A stretch of 64,000 bases of DNA from Pantoea sp. A4 (GCF_000295955.2 NZ_ALXE01000046.1:24669-88668); one strand, 5' to 3'; numbered from the stretch's first letter, positions 28,348 to 37,236 are shown. Notes: generated from the sequence alone by a model not told the origin. Numbers and translations: made by a program.

Positions 28348-28488
28348 TTTTCACACAAAAGAACACACATAACAAAAATTCACATTTCACGTCACCGCCT
28401 GTCTCACCGGGCATTTCGGCCGATTTCATCTCTGACAAGGCCCTTTTTTCTGTACGCGTATGCGCAAGATTGTTTTACAATGTGAAAA
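28348..28488. promoter_or_regulatory. Pair of inverted TTTTCACA elements flanking the otn/DeoR intergenic region
   Basis: TTTTCACA at 28348-28355 and its complement TGTGAAAA at 28481-28488 lie about 125 bases apart, one near each divergent promoter. DeoR-family repressors often bind such separated sites and loop the DNA, so these are candidate operators for the product of the gene at 28514. The T- and A-rich cores are short and could be chance. Confidence 0.35.
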
Positions 28489-28513
28489 ATTGATAACGCG
28501 CGCAGAGGCATAC

Positions 28514-29275
28514 GTGATTCCAGTCGAACGACATCAACAGATATTAGCCATGGTGGCAGAGCGTGGTGTAGTGAGCTTTGCTGAACTCACCGATCGCCTC
28601 GGCGTCTCGCATATGACCATCAGACGCGATGTACAAAAACTGGAGGAGCAAGGTTCATTGCTTTCGGTATCGGGAGGCGTACGTTCTGCCGACCGGCTAG
28701 CCAGCGAGCCTTCACATCTGGCAAAGACGTCGCTGTATAACGCGGAGAAAGATGCGATTGGTCGTTACGCGGCGCAATATATCCCGCTCAACAGTTGCAT
28801 CTATATTGATGCCGGGACTACCACGCTGGCGCTGGCCCGCGAGTTGCTGGAGCGTGAGGATGTATTGGTGGTGACCAATGACTTTATGGTGGTCAATCTA
28901 CTGATGGAGCAGAGTCGCTGCCGTGTGATCCACACTGGCGGCACGGTGTGCCGTGAAAACCGTTCTTGCGTAGGAGAGAGCACCGCGCGCAGCTTACGTA
29001 ACCTGGCCATCGATATCGCCTTTATCTCCGCCTCCTGCTGGGGTCCACGCGGGCTGTTTACGCCCGATGAAGATAAAGTGACGGTCAAACAGACCGTCTG
29101 TGAGGTCAGCAGCAAGCGGGTCTTACTGAGCGACAGTTCGAAATACAACAAGATTGCGACCTATCTGGCGCTACCGCTAAACAGCTTTGACACCATCGTG
29201 ACGGACAGCGGTCTGAGTGGCGCAGCGCAGACCGCCTTAAGCAAAGGCAAATGGGAACTGGTGCTAGCGGAGTAG
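28514..29275 (+). CDS. DeoR-family transcriptional regulator of the otn cluster (YgbI-like)
   Basis: 253 residues. Helix-turn-helix at about 20-45 (VSFAELTDRLGVSHMTIRRD), then the DeoR sensor domain with YIDAGTTTLALAREL and VVTNDFMVVNLL, which binds a phosphorylated sugar. The GTG at 28514 is preferred: AGAGG sits just upstream, and the protein then begins with IPVERHQQIL, the normal DeoR opening. An upstream in-frame ATG at 28460 would add 18 atypical residues. Divergent from ltnD, it probably represses the operon, with an otn phosphate intermediate as inducer (inferred). Confidence 0.9.
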   Translation: MIPVERHQQILAMVAERGVVSFAELTDRLGVSHMTIRRDVQKLEEQGSLLSVSGGVRSADRLASEPSHLAKTSLYNAEKDAIGRYAAQYIPLNSCIYIDAGTTTLALARELLEREDVLVVTNDFMVVNLLMEQSRCRVIHTGGTVCRENRSCVGESTARSLRNLAIDIAFISASCWGPRGLFTPDEDKVTVKQTVCEVSSKRVLLSDSSKYNKIATYLALPLNSFDTIVTDSGLSGAAQTALSKGKWELVLAE

Positions 29276-29287
29276 CCCGCCACCGGG

Positions 29288-30160
29288 TTAACGTCCCTTC
29301 TTCTTACGGCCAGGTTGGGTGAAACGCTTACGATTGCCTGCGTTTGCAGCCGGTTTATCTGCCTGAGCCGGGCTTTTTACCGCCGGTTTCTTCGCTGGCG
29401 CACTTTTGGCTGGGGTCTTCTTTTTCGGCTTATCTTCAGAGGTGGAGCTTTCCAGCAGTTTGAACAGATCGATAAGCTCATCGTCGGTCAAATCACGCCA
29501 TTCGCCCAACGGGATCCCTTTCAGGCTGACGTTCATGATGCGCGTACGTTCCAGCCTGGTCACTTCATAGCCGAAATGCTTGGTCATACGACGGATCTGA
29601 CGGTTCAGTCCCTGTACCAGGGTGATGCGGAAAACAAAGGTCGACTCCATCTTGACCTTACATTTTTTCGTCACTGTCCCGAGCATAGGAACGCCTGCGC
29701 CCATCCCCAGAATAAATTCCTGCGTGATCGGCTTATCGACCGTGACCACGTACTCTTTTTCATGGTTATTACCGGCCCGCAGGATCTTATTCACCAGATC
29801 GCCATGGTTAGTCAGGAAAATCAGCCCTTGCGAATCTTTATCCAGACGGCCAATCGGGAACACGCGTTTGCTGTGATTCACGAAGTCACTGATATTATCG
29901 CGTTCGCCCTCTTCCATGGTGGTGATGATACCCACCGGCTTGTTCAGAGCAATCAGGACCAGATCTTCTTCATCGCGCGGTTCAATCAGCTGACCGTTAA
30001 CTTTTACCTCATCCCCAGCGAACACCTGCGCGCCGACCGTCGCACGTTTACCGTTAATAAATACGTTGCCTTGTTCGATGTAGCGATCGGCATCGCGACG
30101 TGAGCAGATACCGCTCTCACTGATATATTTGTTCAGGCGTATGGATGAGTTAGTCAGCAT
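29288..30160 (-). CDS. rluF: 23S rRNA pseudouridine(2604) synthase
   Basis: Modifies U2604 of 23S rRNA. The 290 residues equal E. coli RluF. The S4-like RNA-binding domain (RLNKYISESGICSRRDADRYI) is followed by the catalytic RsuA-type domain with GRLDKDSQGLIFLTN containing the nucleophilic Asp. A Lys/Ala/Pro-rich tail from about 235 ends GRKKKGR. The ATG at 30160 has GGAGG upstream; a longer in-frame start lacks support. Housekeeping gene between the DeoR regulator and the porin. Confidence 0.96.
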   Translation of the reverse strand: MLTNSSIRLNKYISESGICSRRDADRYIEQGNVFINGKRATVGAQVFAGDEVKVNGQLIEPRDEEDLVLIALNKPVGIITTMEEGERDNISDFVNHSKRVFPIGRLDKDSQGLIFLTNHGDLVNKILRAGNNHEKEYVVTVDKPITQEFILGMGAGVPMLGTVTKKCKVKMESTFVFRITLVQGLNRQIRRMTKHFGYEVTRLERTRIMNVSLKGIPLGEWRDLTDDELIDLFKLLESSTSEDKPKKKTPAKSAPAKKPAVKSPAQADKPAANAGNRKRFTQPGRKKKGR

Positions 30161-30268
30161 GATTCCTCCGAAAAAAAACGGACTATACAGCAATATTATG
30201 TGGCGAAAACGCTTTTTTAACGTCGCAGACACGACATCACGCCAATAAAACCGTACCGGTCGTAATTA

Positions 30269-30296
30269 TTGACTGGCGGGCGAAAATAACTATTAT
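30269..30296 (+). promoter_or_regulatory. Sigma-70 promoter of the OprD-like porin
   Basis: TTGACT, a 16-base spacer, and TATTAT. Transcription would start near 30303 and give a leader of about 110 bases carrying an operator-like palindrome and a hairpin. Confidence 0.6.
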
Positions 30297-30319
30297 CCCC
30301 CCGCCCAACTTCAGGCGTG

Positions 30320-30335
30320 AAGCAATCGATTGCAT
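30320..30335. promoter_or_regulatory. PurR-box-like (LacI-family) operator
   Basis: AAGCAATCGATTGCAT fits the PurR consensus ANGCAANCGNTTNCNT at every fixed position and contains the perfect 12-bp palindrome GCAATCGATTGC. It lies about 17-33 bases after the predicted transcription start of the porin gene, where a bound LacI-family repressor would block transcription. Another LacI/GalR family member could be the binder. Confidence 0.6.
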
Positions 30336-30364
30336 TTCTGCACTTGGCTCCGCCGGGCATTTTT

Positions 30365-30387
30365 CCTGTCTGTTAAGACAGGCTTTT
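30365..30387 (+). other. Leader hairpin with short T tail before the porin gene
   Basis: CCTGTCT and AGACAGG form a 7-bp stem with a GTTA loop, followed by CTTTT, about 25 bases before the porin start codon. It resembles a weak intrinsic terminator inside the 5' leader and could attenuate or stabilise the porin mRNA. Confidence 0.45.
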
Positions 30388-30412
30388 AACACCAAGCAAG
30401 ACTGGAATGAAA

Positions 30413-31681
30413 ATGAAAAAATTTAACGTCGCATTGACGTTGCTGGCAGGGGTGATTTCTCAAGCGTGTTTACTGGGTCAGGCTCAGGCGGCGACTTTCT
30501 CTTCTTCTGCAGCTTGCAACGCCGATTCAGTCGATTCACTGACTGAAATGTTCAGCTGCGGCTCGGTACATGGCAGCCTGCGTTCTCTTTACTACTCCAC
30601 GCACAATGCCTACTTCTCACATGGCGTGAGCCAGGACACCATCAGCTACGGTGGCAGCGTCAAATACTCTACCGCTAAATATGAAGGATTTAGCCTTGGT
30701 GTGAGTGGCATCTTCCAGCGCGGTATCGCCCATAACCAGGATCACCTGGTCAGCGAACTGGCTGATAATGAGACCGGTGTAGGCGAAGCTTACCTGAGCT
30801 GGCACTATCAGAATTTCCGCATTACCGCTGGCGATCAACATCTTAACCTGCCTTTCGTCGGTGATTATGACTGGCGTATCACCCCGAGCCTGTTCCGTGG
30901 TGTAGATGCCAACTACGGTGACGCAGAGAACTTCCTGCACGCCACCAAAGTCACACGCTATAAACCATGGGGTGACGATCAGTTCCTGCGCACAACCGCC
31001 TATGGCGATGAAAGAACCAATGGCATGTGGGCATTGGGTGCAGGTCGTGCGGTGCAATTGGATAATAAAAAGCTGACCGGACAGCTGTGGTCTGAAACCT
31101 ATACCGACTATACCCGCATTGGTTATGCTGACAGCTTCCTGTCATGGACCGATAACGCTGCGCAACCTAAAATCGGTGTGCAGTTCATTCGCGGTGTGAG
31201 TGATGGCAAAGCCCTGGCCGGTGAAGTCAACAGCACCAGCTACGGCGCGCAGTTCAGCATGAACCTGTCGCCTGCCGTCCAGTGGTCACTGAACTATGAC
31301 CATATCGCAGCAAACAGCAATGCCTACGGCAATGGCGCGTTGGTTACCCCTTATGCGCACAATATTTCTTCAGGTCCGTACTTTGCTCAGCCATTCTTCA
31401 CCAGCACCCAGGACCTGGGCAGCGGCAACGCCTACTCCACTAACCTGAACTGGACCACCAGCGAAACCCTCTCTCTGGGTGCGCAGTACTCGTTCATGGA
31501 TCTGACTGCCAGCGCAGGCGCAAGCAGCAGCAATCAGTCAGAGTATCTGGTGTACGGGACGTACAGCTTTGATGGCGTGTTGAAAGGGTTGAGCCTGACC
31601 GATCAGTTTGGCGTGCAGACCGTGTCGACGTCGGATAGCAGCTTCTGGCAGAACCGTGTGACCTTGCAATACAACTTCTGA
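30413..31681 (+). CDS. OprD-family outer-membrane porin
   Basis: Substrate-specific beta-barrel channel, 422 residues. It has a signal peptide (MKKFNVALTLLAG to AQA, about 23 residues), a short Cys-containing segment (CNADSVDSL..MFSCG), then alternating strands from GSLRSLYYSTHNAYFS, and the terminal aromatic signature LQYNF required for barrel insertion. OprD family marks are the DYDWRITPSLFRGVDANYG region and HNISSGPYFAQPFFTS. The second ATG (30413) is chosen since GGA lies six bases upstream; the first overlaps that ribosome site. The substrate is unknown: OprD relatives take basic amino acids or small carboxylates. Confidence 0.85.
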   Translation: MKKFNVALTLLAGVISQACLLGQAQAATFSSSAACNADSVDSLTEMFSCGSVHGSLRSLYYSTHNAYFSHGVSQDTISYGGSVKYSTAKYEGFSLGVSGIFQRGIAHNQDHLVSELADNETGVGEAYLSWHYQNFRITAGDQHLNLPFVGDYDWRITPSLFRGVDANYGDAENFLHATKVTRYKPWGDDQFLRTTAYGDERTNGMWALGAGRAVQLDNKKLTGQLWSETYTDYTRIGYADSFLSWTDNAAQPKIGVQFIRGVSDGKALAGEVNSTSYGAQFSMNLSPAVQWSLNYDHIAANSNAYGNGALVTPYAHNISSGPYFAQPFFTSTQDLGSGNAYSTNLNWTTSETLSLGAQYSFMDLTASAGASSSNQSEYLVYGTYSFDGVLKGLSLTDQFGVQTVSTSDSSFWQNRVTLQYNF

Positions 31682-31682
31682 T

Positions 31683-31709
31683 AAAAAACGCGCCCCATCG
31701 GGGCGCGTT
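31683..31709. terminator. Bidirectional terminator between the porin and gabP
   Basis: AACGCGCCCC and GGGGCGCGTT form a perfect 10-bp stem with an ATC loop. The A run at 31683-31688 gives a U tract for the minus-strand gabP transcript, and the GTTA side follows the porin stop directly, so it probably ends both genes. Confidence 0.85.
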
Positions 31710-31716
31710 ATCACAC

Positions 31717-33111
31717 TCAGTGGCTACGAACCGCCGCGCGATCCTGCTGCCCTTGTTTCTTGCGATGTACCACCCGACTCAACGCCACCACAATCAACGT
31801 TAACAGCCCGGTAGCCAGCACCTCAACCCGGTGTACGGGATTAAACAGCATGATCCCTAACACGCCGATAATAAAGGCAATTGTGACCCACGTCAGGCCA
31901 GGGAACAGCCACATACGGAACGCCATCTTTTCACCCGCCGCTTCGCGTTTCTTACGCAGTACCAGGTGAGAAATGGCAATCACCAGATACACCAGCAGTG
32001 CAATTGCCCCTGAGCTGGCCAGTAAGAAATTGAAGACTGCGTCCGGCGCAAGGTAGTTAGCGATGACGGCAAGGAACGCCGCTGCTGTAGAGAGCAGAAC
32101 GGCAACCCACGGGGTACCACTACGACTGGTACGTGCGGCCGCAGCAGGCGCATCTTCACGTTTCGCCAGTGAGTAAAGCATACGCGATGACGTGTAAAGG
32201 GCCGAGTTCAGGCAACTGCACACCGCCGTTAACACCACCAGGTCAACAATCTGACGCGCATATGGGATGTTCATCAGCTGCAGCGCGGTTTGATATGAAC
32301 CGACTTTGATCAGTGAAGGCGAATTCCACGGTACTAATGACACGACGAGGAAAATCGACAGCAGGTAGAACAGCGCAATACGCCAAATCACCGAGTTGGT
32401 CGCTTTAATAATCTGTGCACCCGGATTTTTTGACTCTGCTGCTGCGATAGTGACAATTTCGGTCCCCATAAACGAGAACATAGTAGTGAGAATAGCTGCC
32501 ACTACAGCGCCAATACCGTTCGGCATAAAGCCTTGGGTATCAAACAAATGCGAAACGCCGCTGGTTGAACTGCCCGGAATAAAGCCAAATACGGCCAACC
32601 CTGCAGTACAAATAAAGGCCACGATGGCCACGACTTTGACGATGGCCAGCCAGAACTCGAATTCACCGTAGTTCTTCACGCTGAATAAATTACTGATAGT
32701 TAAAAACAGGGTAATGAGTAAAGTGAACTGCCAGATTGCCACTTGCGGGATCCAGGCATGAAGAATGGTGCCAGCGGCATTCGCCTCAAGTGGAATCACC
32801 AATACCCAGAACCACCAGTAAAGCCAACCTATCGTAAAACCTGCCCAACGCCCCAGAGACTTCTCTGCGTAGGTGGAGAAAGAACCGGAATCCGGTGAGG
32901 CCACGGCCATCTCAGCCAGCATACGCATAATCAGCACGACCAGCGCACCCGCTGCGATGTAGGCGAGGAGTACCGCAGGCCCGGCTTCCGCAATCGCATG
33001 CCCGGAACCCACAAAGAGTCCGGCCCCAATAACACCGCCGATTGAAAGCATACGTACATGGCGTGGTTTCAGGCTCTGGGCCAGCGCATCACGCTCTTTA
33101 TGTGTTGTCAT
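31717..33111 (-). CDS. gabP: GABA permease
   Basis: Amino-acid/proton symporter of the APC superfamily, 464 residues, twelve hydrophobic helices. GabP-like sequence includes LKPRHVRMLSIGGVIGAGLFVGSG in helix 1, the GTEIVTIAAAESKNP loop, and FPGLTWVTIAFI near the end. It imports 4-aminobutyrate for GabT, 94 bases upstream on the same strand. No gabD lies in the cluster, so succinate semialdehyde must be oxidised by an enzyme encoded elsewhere. AnsP- or CycA-type permeases are less likely given the neighbour. Confidence 0.9.
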   Translation of the reverse strand: MTTHKERDALAQSLKPRHVRMLSIGGVIGAGLFVGSGHAIAEAGPAVLLAYIAAGALVVLIMRMLAEMAVASPDSGSFSTYAEKSLGRWAGFTIGWLYWWFWVLVIPLEANAAGTILHAWIPQVAIWQFTLLITLFLTISNLFSVKNYGEFEFWLAIVKVVAIVAFICTAGLAVFGFIPGSSTSGVSHLFDTQGFMPNGIGAVVAAILTTMFSFMGTEIVTIAAAESKNPGAQIIKATNSVIWRIALFYLLSIFLVVSLVPWNSPSLIKVGSYQTALQLMNIPYARQIVDLVVLTAVCSCLNSALYTSSRMLYSLAKREDAPAAAARTSRSGTPWVAVLLSTAAAFLAVIANYLAPDAVFNFLLASSGAIALLVYLVIAISHLVLRKKREAAGEKMAFRMWLFPGLTWVTIAFIIGVLGIMLFNPVHRVEVLATGLLTLIVVALSRVVHRKKQGQQDRAAVRSH

Positions 33112-33180
33112 CTGTTTTCCTTGTCATCAATGCTTAGCCGGTACTGCTGGCCACCTGGTCTTCACAGAAGAGGAGGAATT

Positions 33181-33199
33181 GGCCCGCACCATGCGGGCC
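33181..33199 (-). other. Hairpin between gabT and gabP
   Basis: GGCCCGC and GCGGGCC pair around ACCAT immediately after the gabT stop. No U tract follows on the minus strand, so it may lower rather than block read-through into gabP. Confidence 0.5.
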
Positions 33200-33205
33200 G
33201 GGGTG

Positions 33206-34492
33206 TTATGCAGAAACAGTGCCAACCTGTGGATTTGCCACGCAGGTTTCCATGACCTGAGCCAGAATTTCCAGCGCCTGATCAAACTGTGCCTGAGGAA
33301 TGGTGAGCGGATAGAGGAAACGAATCACGTTTCCTTTTGGCCCGCAGGTCAGCAGCAGTAGCCCCTGCTCCATCGCCTCTTGCTGAATGGCGGTGGCGAG
33401 CGCGGCTTCGGTGAACTCCACTGCAATCATTGAGCCCAGTGCACGTACATCAGTGATGGCTGCGTACTTTTCACTGGCATGGTGCAGAAAACCAGTGAGT
33501 TGCTCCCCTAATTGCACCGCACGCTGGCATAACTGCTCTTCGTCGATCACATCCAACACCGCGTGAGCGGCAGCAATCGCCAATGGGTTACCGGCGTAGG
33601 TGCCACCCAAACCACCAGGGCCTGGCGCATCCATCACCTCAGCACGTCCAGCTACTGCTGAAAGCGGCATTCCCCCCGCCAGGCTTTTTGCCATGGTGAT
33701 CAGGTCAACTTTTACCGGGTAGTGTTCCATAGCAAACAGTTTGCCTGTACGAGCAAAACCACTTTGCACTTCATCAGCAATCAACAGAATGCCGTGCTGA
33801 TCGGCCAGCGCACGCAGACGATTAAAGAACTCAACCGGTGCAACATGGAAGCCACCTTCCCCCTGAACCGGCTCAAGCACAATCGCGGCCACATCTTGCG
33901 GGGCGATATCCTGGGTAAAGAGGTCCTGTAAGCTGTTGAGCGCATCATCAATGCTGATACCTTGCAGCGCATTCGGATAACGGGCATGCCACACAGAGGC
34001 CGGCATCGGACCAAAATCGCGTTTATAAGGTGCGACTTTGCCGGTCATCGCCATCGTCATGAACGTACGGCCATGGAAAGCGTTGCCGAAGGTAATGATG
34101 CCGTGGCGACGCGTGGCGGCACGGGCAATTTTCACAGCATTTTCTACCGCTTCTGCACCCGTGGAGAAAAAGGCGGTTTTGGCCGTTCCGGCCACCGGTA
34201 CGCGGGCATTGATGCGTTCAGCCAATGCCACATAGCTCTCGTAGGGAGTGACCTGGAACGCCGTGTGGGTAAATTTTGCGAGCTGTTCTGCAACTGCTTT
34301 TTCGATGCGTGGATGGCGATGCCCGGTATTTAATACGGCAATCCCACCGGCAAAATCAGTCCATTGACGCCCTTCGATATCCCACAGCGTTGCATTTTCA
34401 GCACGTTCCACATACCACTGGCAAAGATTGCCAGTGCCGCGTGGTAATGCTGCATTTTTACGTTGTTGTAGCTGCGCGTTTTTTCCGTTCAT
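33206..34492 (-). CDS. gabT: 4-aminobutyrate aminotransferase
   Basis: PLP-dependent class III aminotransferase converting GABA and 2-oxoglutarate to succinate semialdehyde and glutamate; 428 residues, as in E. coli GabT. Visible are STGAEAVENAVKIARAATRR (PLP phosphate), VLEPVQGEGGF, IADEVQSGFARTG with the cofactor-stacking Asp, and TMAKSLAGGMPLSAV with the Schiff-base Lys near 268. The ATG at 34492 has AAAGGG just before it. It is divergent from the GabR-like regulator, with 67 bases between the starts. Confidence 0.94.
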   Translation of the reverse strand: MNGKNAQLQQRKNAALPRGTGNLCQWYVERAENATLWDIEGRQWTDFAGGIAVLNTGHRHPRIEKAVAEQLAKFTHTAFQVTPYESYVALAERINARVPVAGTAKTAFFSTGAEAVENAVKIARAATRRHGIITFGNAFHGRTFMTMAMTGKVAPYKRDFGPMPASVWHARYPNALQGISIDDALNSLQDLFTQDIAPQDVAAIVLEPVQGEGGFHVAPVEFFNRLRALADQHGILLIADEVQSGFARTGKLFAMEHYPVKVDLITMAKSLAGGMPLSAVAGRAEVMDAPGPGGLGGTYAGNPLAIAAAHAVLDVIDEEQLCQRAVQLGEQLTGFLHHASEKYAAITDVRALGSMIAVEFTEAALATAIQQEAMEQGLLLLTCGPKGNVIRFLYPLTIPQAQFDQALEILAQVMETCVANPQVGTVSA

Positions 34493-34559
34493 ACCCTTTC
34501 CTCAGTCAGATGCGTCTTTACAAATCACAGTAAACACGGTTATTTAGCCGTGGGGCCAG

Positions 34560-36113
34560 GTGACTTGCCAGAGCCAATTCAGTACAGAAGGATGGAGCCA
34601 ATTGCGTACTCTCTACGCCGATCATGTTTTAGAACGTTTACAGTTTTTAACCGAAGGATCGCTGCAACAGCGCCTGCTGACCTGCATGCAATCCGCGATT
34701 ATCGAAGGGATTTTTCCGCGCAGCAGCAGGCTTCCTGCTTCGCGTGAACTGGCACGTGAATTAAAAGTTTCGCGCAATACCGTGATTAACGTTTATGAAA
34801 ATTTAATGGCGCAAGGCTATGTGATTGCACGTACCGGTAGCGGAACCTGGATCGCCGAAGCGCTGCCAGAGGGGTGCTTACAAAGCCCATTAGCCCCTCA
34901 AGATACGCAAACGTTACCCAGCAAGCAGGCGACGATTTCGCGCCGCGGTGCAACGTTACTGGGCCATGCCACAGCCTCACCCTACCAATGGGGCGCGTTT
35001 GTTCCCGGAGCGCCGGATGTGGCTGCGTTTCCTCACAAGTTGTTTAGTCAGATTCAGGCGCGATTAAGCCGTGAACCGGATGTCCATCGCCTGATTTACA
35101 GCAGCGGTGGTGGTTGCCCTGACCTGCGCCATGCCCTGGCGGGTTATTTACGTGTTGCGCGCTCGGTACGCGCTGATGCCGAACAAATCATCATCACTGA
35201 AGGCATACATCAGGCGGTGGACCTGATTTCACGGGTATTAAGCGATCAGGGAGATACTGCCTGGATTGAAGAGCCGGGATATTGGGGAACCCGTAACCTG
35301 TTGCGCATCAACGGGTTGAAAATTCGTGCCGTTCCGGTGGATGAGCAAGGCTTAATCGCTGATTTACCACCCCGGACAAAAGCGCCAAAACTGATATTTG
35401 TGACACCGTCACATCAATATCCTCTCGGTGTCCACCTGAGCCTTGAAAGGCGGCAGCAGTTGCTGGCCCTGGCGCGTCGCCATAACAGCCTGGTAGTGGA
35501 AGATGATTATGACAGTGAGTTCCGTTTTTCCGGTCACCCTCACCCTTCACTGCAAGGCCTGGAACCCGATGCGCCGGTGATTTACATGGGAACCTTCAGT
35601 AAGACGCTCTACCCCGCGCTGCGCATTGGTTACATGGTGGTCCCCAGGAATCTGGTCGAACCGATGCGGATTGCAGCGGCTGAGCTCTATCGCGGTGGGC
35701 ATCTGTTAATACAACGCGCGCTGGCCGAGTTTATCCAGGCTGGGCACTTTAGTGAGCATATTCGCCGTATGCGACTGCTGTACAGCCAGCGGAGACGCTT
35801 TCTGTACGGATTGATTGAACGCTATCTGGGACCCGAATTTTTGCCGGTGGTTAACCATGATGCCGGGTTGCATCTGGTGATGAACCTGCCTGACGGCTGC
35901 GATGATGTGGCTATTGCCGCATCGGCACTGCGGCGGGGGGTTAAAGTCCGTGCACTGTCGCAATACTACATGCTGCCACAGTCAAGACGCGGCCTGCTTA
36001 TGGGTTATGCCTGTGTCGATGAGCGTCAGTGCCAGGACGCCTTTGGTATTCTCAAAGCCTGCCTGGCGGATGCGGGTATCCGTCCACGCAATACTTCCGT
36101 TTTTGCACGCTAG
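34560..36113 (+). CDS. MocR/GabR-family PLP-dependent transcriptional regulator
   Basis: 517 residues: N-terminal GntR-type winged helix (about 20-95; SRELARELKVSRNTVINVYENL) joined to a fold-type I aminotransferase-like domain. The latter has EEPGYWGTRNLL, VEDDYDSEFRF and GTFSKTLYPALRIGY with the PLP Lys. GabR proteins bind PLP and GABA and activate gabT, and the divergent gabT-gabP pair strongly suggests this role; PdxR is the alternative. The start is uncertain: GTG at 34560, or TTG at 34602 preceded by GGATGGAG. Confidence 0.87.
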   Translation: MTCQSQFSTEGWSQLRTLYADHVLERLQFLTEGSLQQRLLTCMQSAIIEGIFPRSSRLPASRELARELKVSRNTVINVYENLMAQGYVIARTGSGTWIAEALPEGCLQSPLAPQDTQTLPSKQATISRRGATLLGHATASPYQWGAFVPGAPDVAAFPHKLFSQIQARLSREPDVHRLIYSSGGGCPDLRHALAGYLRVARSVRADAEQIIITEGIHQAVDLISRVLSDQGDTAWIEEPGYWGTRNLLRINGLKIRAVPVDEQGLIADLPPRTKAPKLIFVTPSHQYPLGVHLSLERRQQLLALARRHNSLVVEDDYDSEFRFSGHPHPSLQGLEPDAPVIYMGTFSKTLYPALRIGYMVVPRNLVEPMRIAAAELYRGGHLLIQRALAEFIQAGHFSEHIRRMRLLYSQRRRFLYGLIERYLGPEFLPVVNHDAGLHLVMNLPDGCDDVAIAASALRRGVKVRALSQYYMLPQSRRGLLMGYACVDERQCQDAFGILKACLADAGIRPRNTSVFAR

Positions 36114-36154
36114 ATTCAGCATTCACGCCAAACTTGACGCCACACCCTGATGAA

Positions 36155-36202
36155 ACAGGAAAGCCGAAAATCAAGACTTGACTTGGTTATTGACTTTCCT
36201 GT
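36155..36202. repeat. Nested inverted repeat between the GabR-like gene and the rpn gene
   Basis: Outer arms ACAGGAAAG (36155-36163) and CTTTCCTGT (36194-36202) are perfect over 9 bp, and the loop contains the palindrome TCAAGACTTGA. It could end the regulator transcript, though no clean T run follows. It also marks the left edge of the more mosaic rpn-bla region. Confidence 0.4.
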
Positions 36203-36267
36203 AGATTCCAAATGATTCCAGTAAATTCGTGTGTTACTTTTCGCTGGTCCACTCAAGGAGCAGAGAA

Positions 36268-37236
36268 ATGTATACGCCCGCCACTACTTCAACGCCGCAT
36301 GATGCCATATTCCGGCAGCTACTCTCCTGCGACAAAATTGCCAGGGATTTTATTCAACTACACCTGCCATCAGAGTTTCTTAAAATTTGCCAGTTAGACA
36401 GCCTTAAACTGGAATCAGGTTCATTTATCGAAGAGAACCTGCGTGCTTGCAATAGTGATGTTTTGTATAGCCTCAACACCCAATACGGCATGGGATATGT
36501 GTATGTGCTGATCGAACATCAAAGTACTGCCGATCCGCATATGGCATTCAGATTAATGCGTTACGCAGTGGCCGTGATGCAACGCCACCTGGATGCCGGA
36601 AATACCCGTTTACCGCTGGTCGTGCCTGTTCTCTATTACGCAGGTAAACGTACTCCGTACCCTTATACGAACCGCTGGTTAGACGGTTTTGAGGACCCGG
36701 AACTGGCATCCAAAGTCTATAACCGTGATTTTCCGCTGGTCGATGTAACGACAATGCCCGATGCGGAAATCGCGACGCAGCGCAAAATGGCGGCACTGAC
36801 GTTTCTGCATAAACACGTTCAACAGCGGGATTTAATGCAGGTAATGGATGACTTTGTCGCTATTTTGCAACGCCACCACATCACCGCTACGCATTTTCGT
36901 CGATTAATTCAGTACATGCTGAGCACCAGCAGTATCGAAGACGTCGATGCGGTATTAGCAACGTTGGCAGAAAAACTGCCACAACGGAAGGAGACATTAA
37001 TGACATTAGCGGAGCAGTTAATTGCCAAAGGTGAGAAATTAGGCCTGGTGAAAGGCGAACAATTAGGTCTGGTGAAAGGTGAACGAATCGGTAGTGAGAA
37101 CCTCATGATCGCTATTGCCCAAAAAATGCTGGATGAAGGTGAGGAGCAAGACCGTATTATTCGATTGACGGGTATTGCTTCGTGCCGGCTGGCTGAAATG
37201 ATGACTGCTGGTCTGTCAACTGATCAAGGTCATTGA
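36268..37236 (+). CDS. Rpn family (recombination-promoting/phage defence) PD-(D/E)XK nuclease, long form
   Basis: 322 residues. The nuclease core follows the Rpn pattern: HDAIFRQLL near the N-terminus, SDVLYSL with the catalytic Asp, and YVYVLIEHQS with the E-x-Q version of the E-x-K motif. Residues 100-235 are helical. From residue 245 a C-terminal module starts with an internal Met, two 8-residue KLGLVKGE-type repeats and a helical tail. The ATG at 36268 has GGAG nearby. Rpn proteins are toxic DNases that limit phage; their C-terminal part made alone (RpnS) counteracts the long form. Both features are seen here. Confidence 0.85.
   Translation: MYTPATTSTPHDAIFRQLLSCDKIARDFIQLHLPSEFLKICQLDSLKLESGSFIEENLRACNSDVLYSLNTQYGMGYVYVLIEHQSTADPHMAFRLMRYAVAVMQRHLDAGNTRLPLVVPVLYYAGKRTPYPYTNRWLDGFEDPELASKVYNRDFPLVDVTTMPDAEIATQRKMAALTFLHKHVQQRDLMQVMDDFVAILQRHHITATHFRRLIQYMLSTSSIEDVDAVLATLAEKLPQRKETLMTLAEQLIAKGEKLGLVKGEQLGLVKGERIGSENLMIAIAQKMLDEGEEQDRIIRLTGIASCRLAEMMTAGLSTDQGH
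37000..37236 (+). CDS. Internal in-frame start inside rpn: RpnS-type C-terminal antitoxin
   Basis: An ATG at codon 245 of the long gene is preceded by GGAAGGAG with a 6-base spacer, a far better ribosome site than most genes in this window have. The product would be 78 residues: MTLAEQLIAKGE, two 8-residue repeats, then the IGSENLMIAIAQKMLDEGEE helix and a tail. In E. coli, such internal products are reported to block the nuclease. Translation here is inferred from the ribosome site and from the conserved duplicate that follows. Confidence 0.75.
   Translation: MTLAEQLIAKGEKLGLVKGEQLGLVKGERIGSENLMIAIAQKMLDEGEEQDRIIRLTGIASCRLAEMMTAGLSTDQGH

Noticed and set aside
29315..30103. A 262-codon open frame antisense to rluF
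   Set aside because: It mirrors a well-conserved gene of normal length, has no recognisable domain and no ribosome site; it is a by-product of codon bias.
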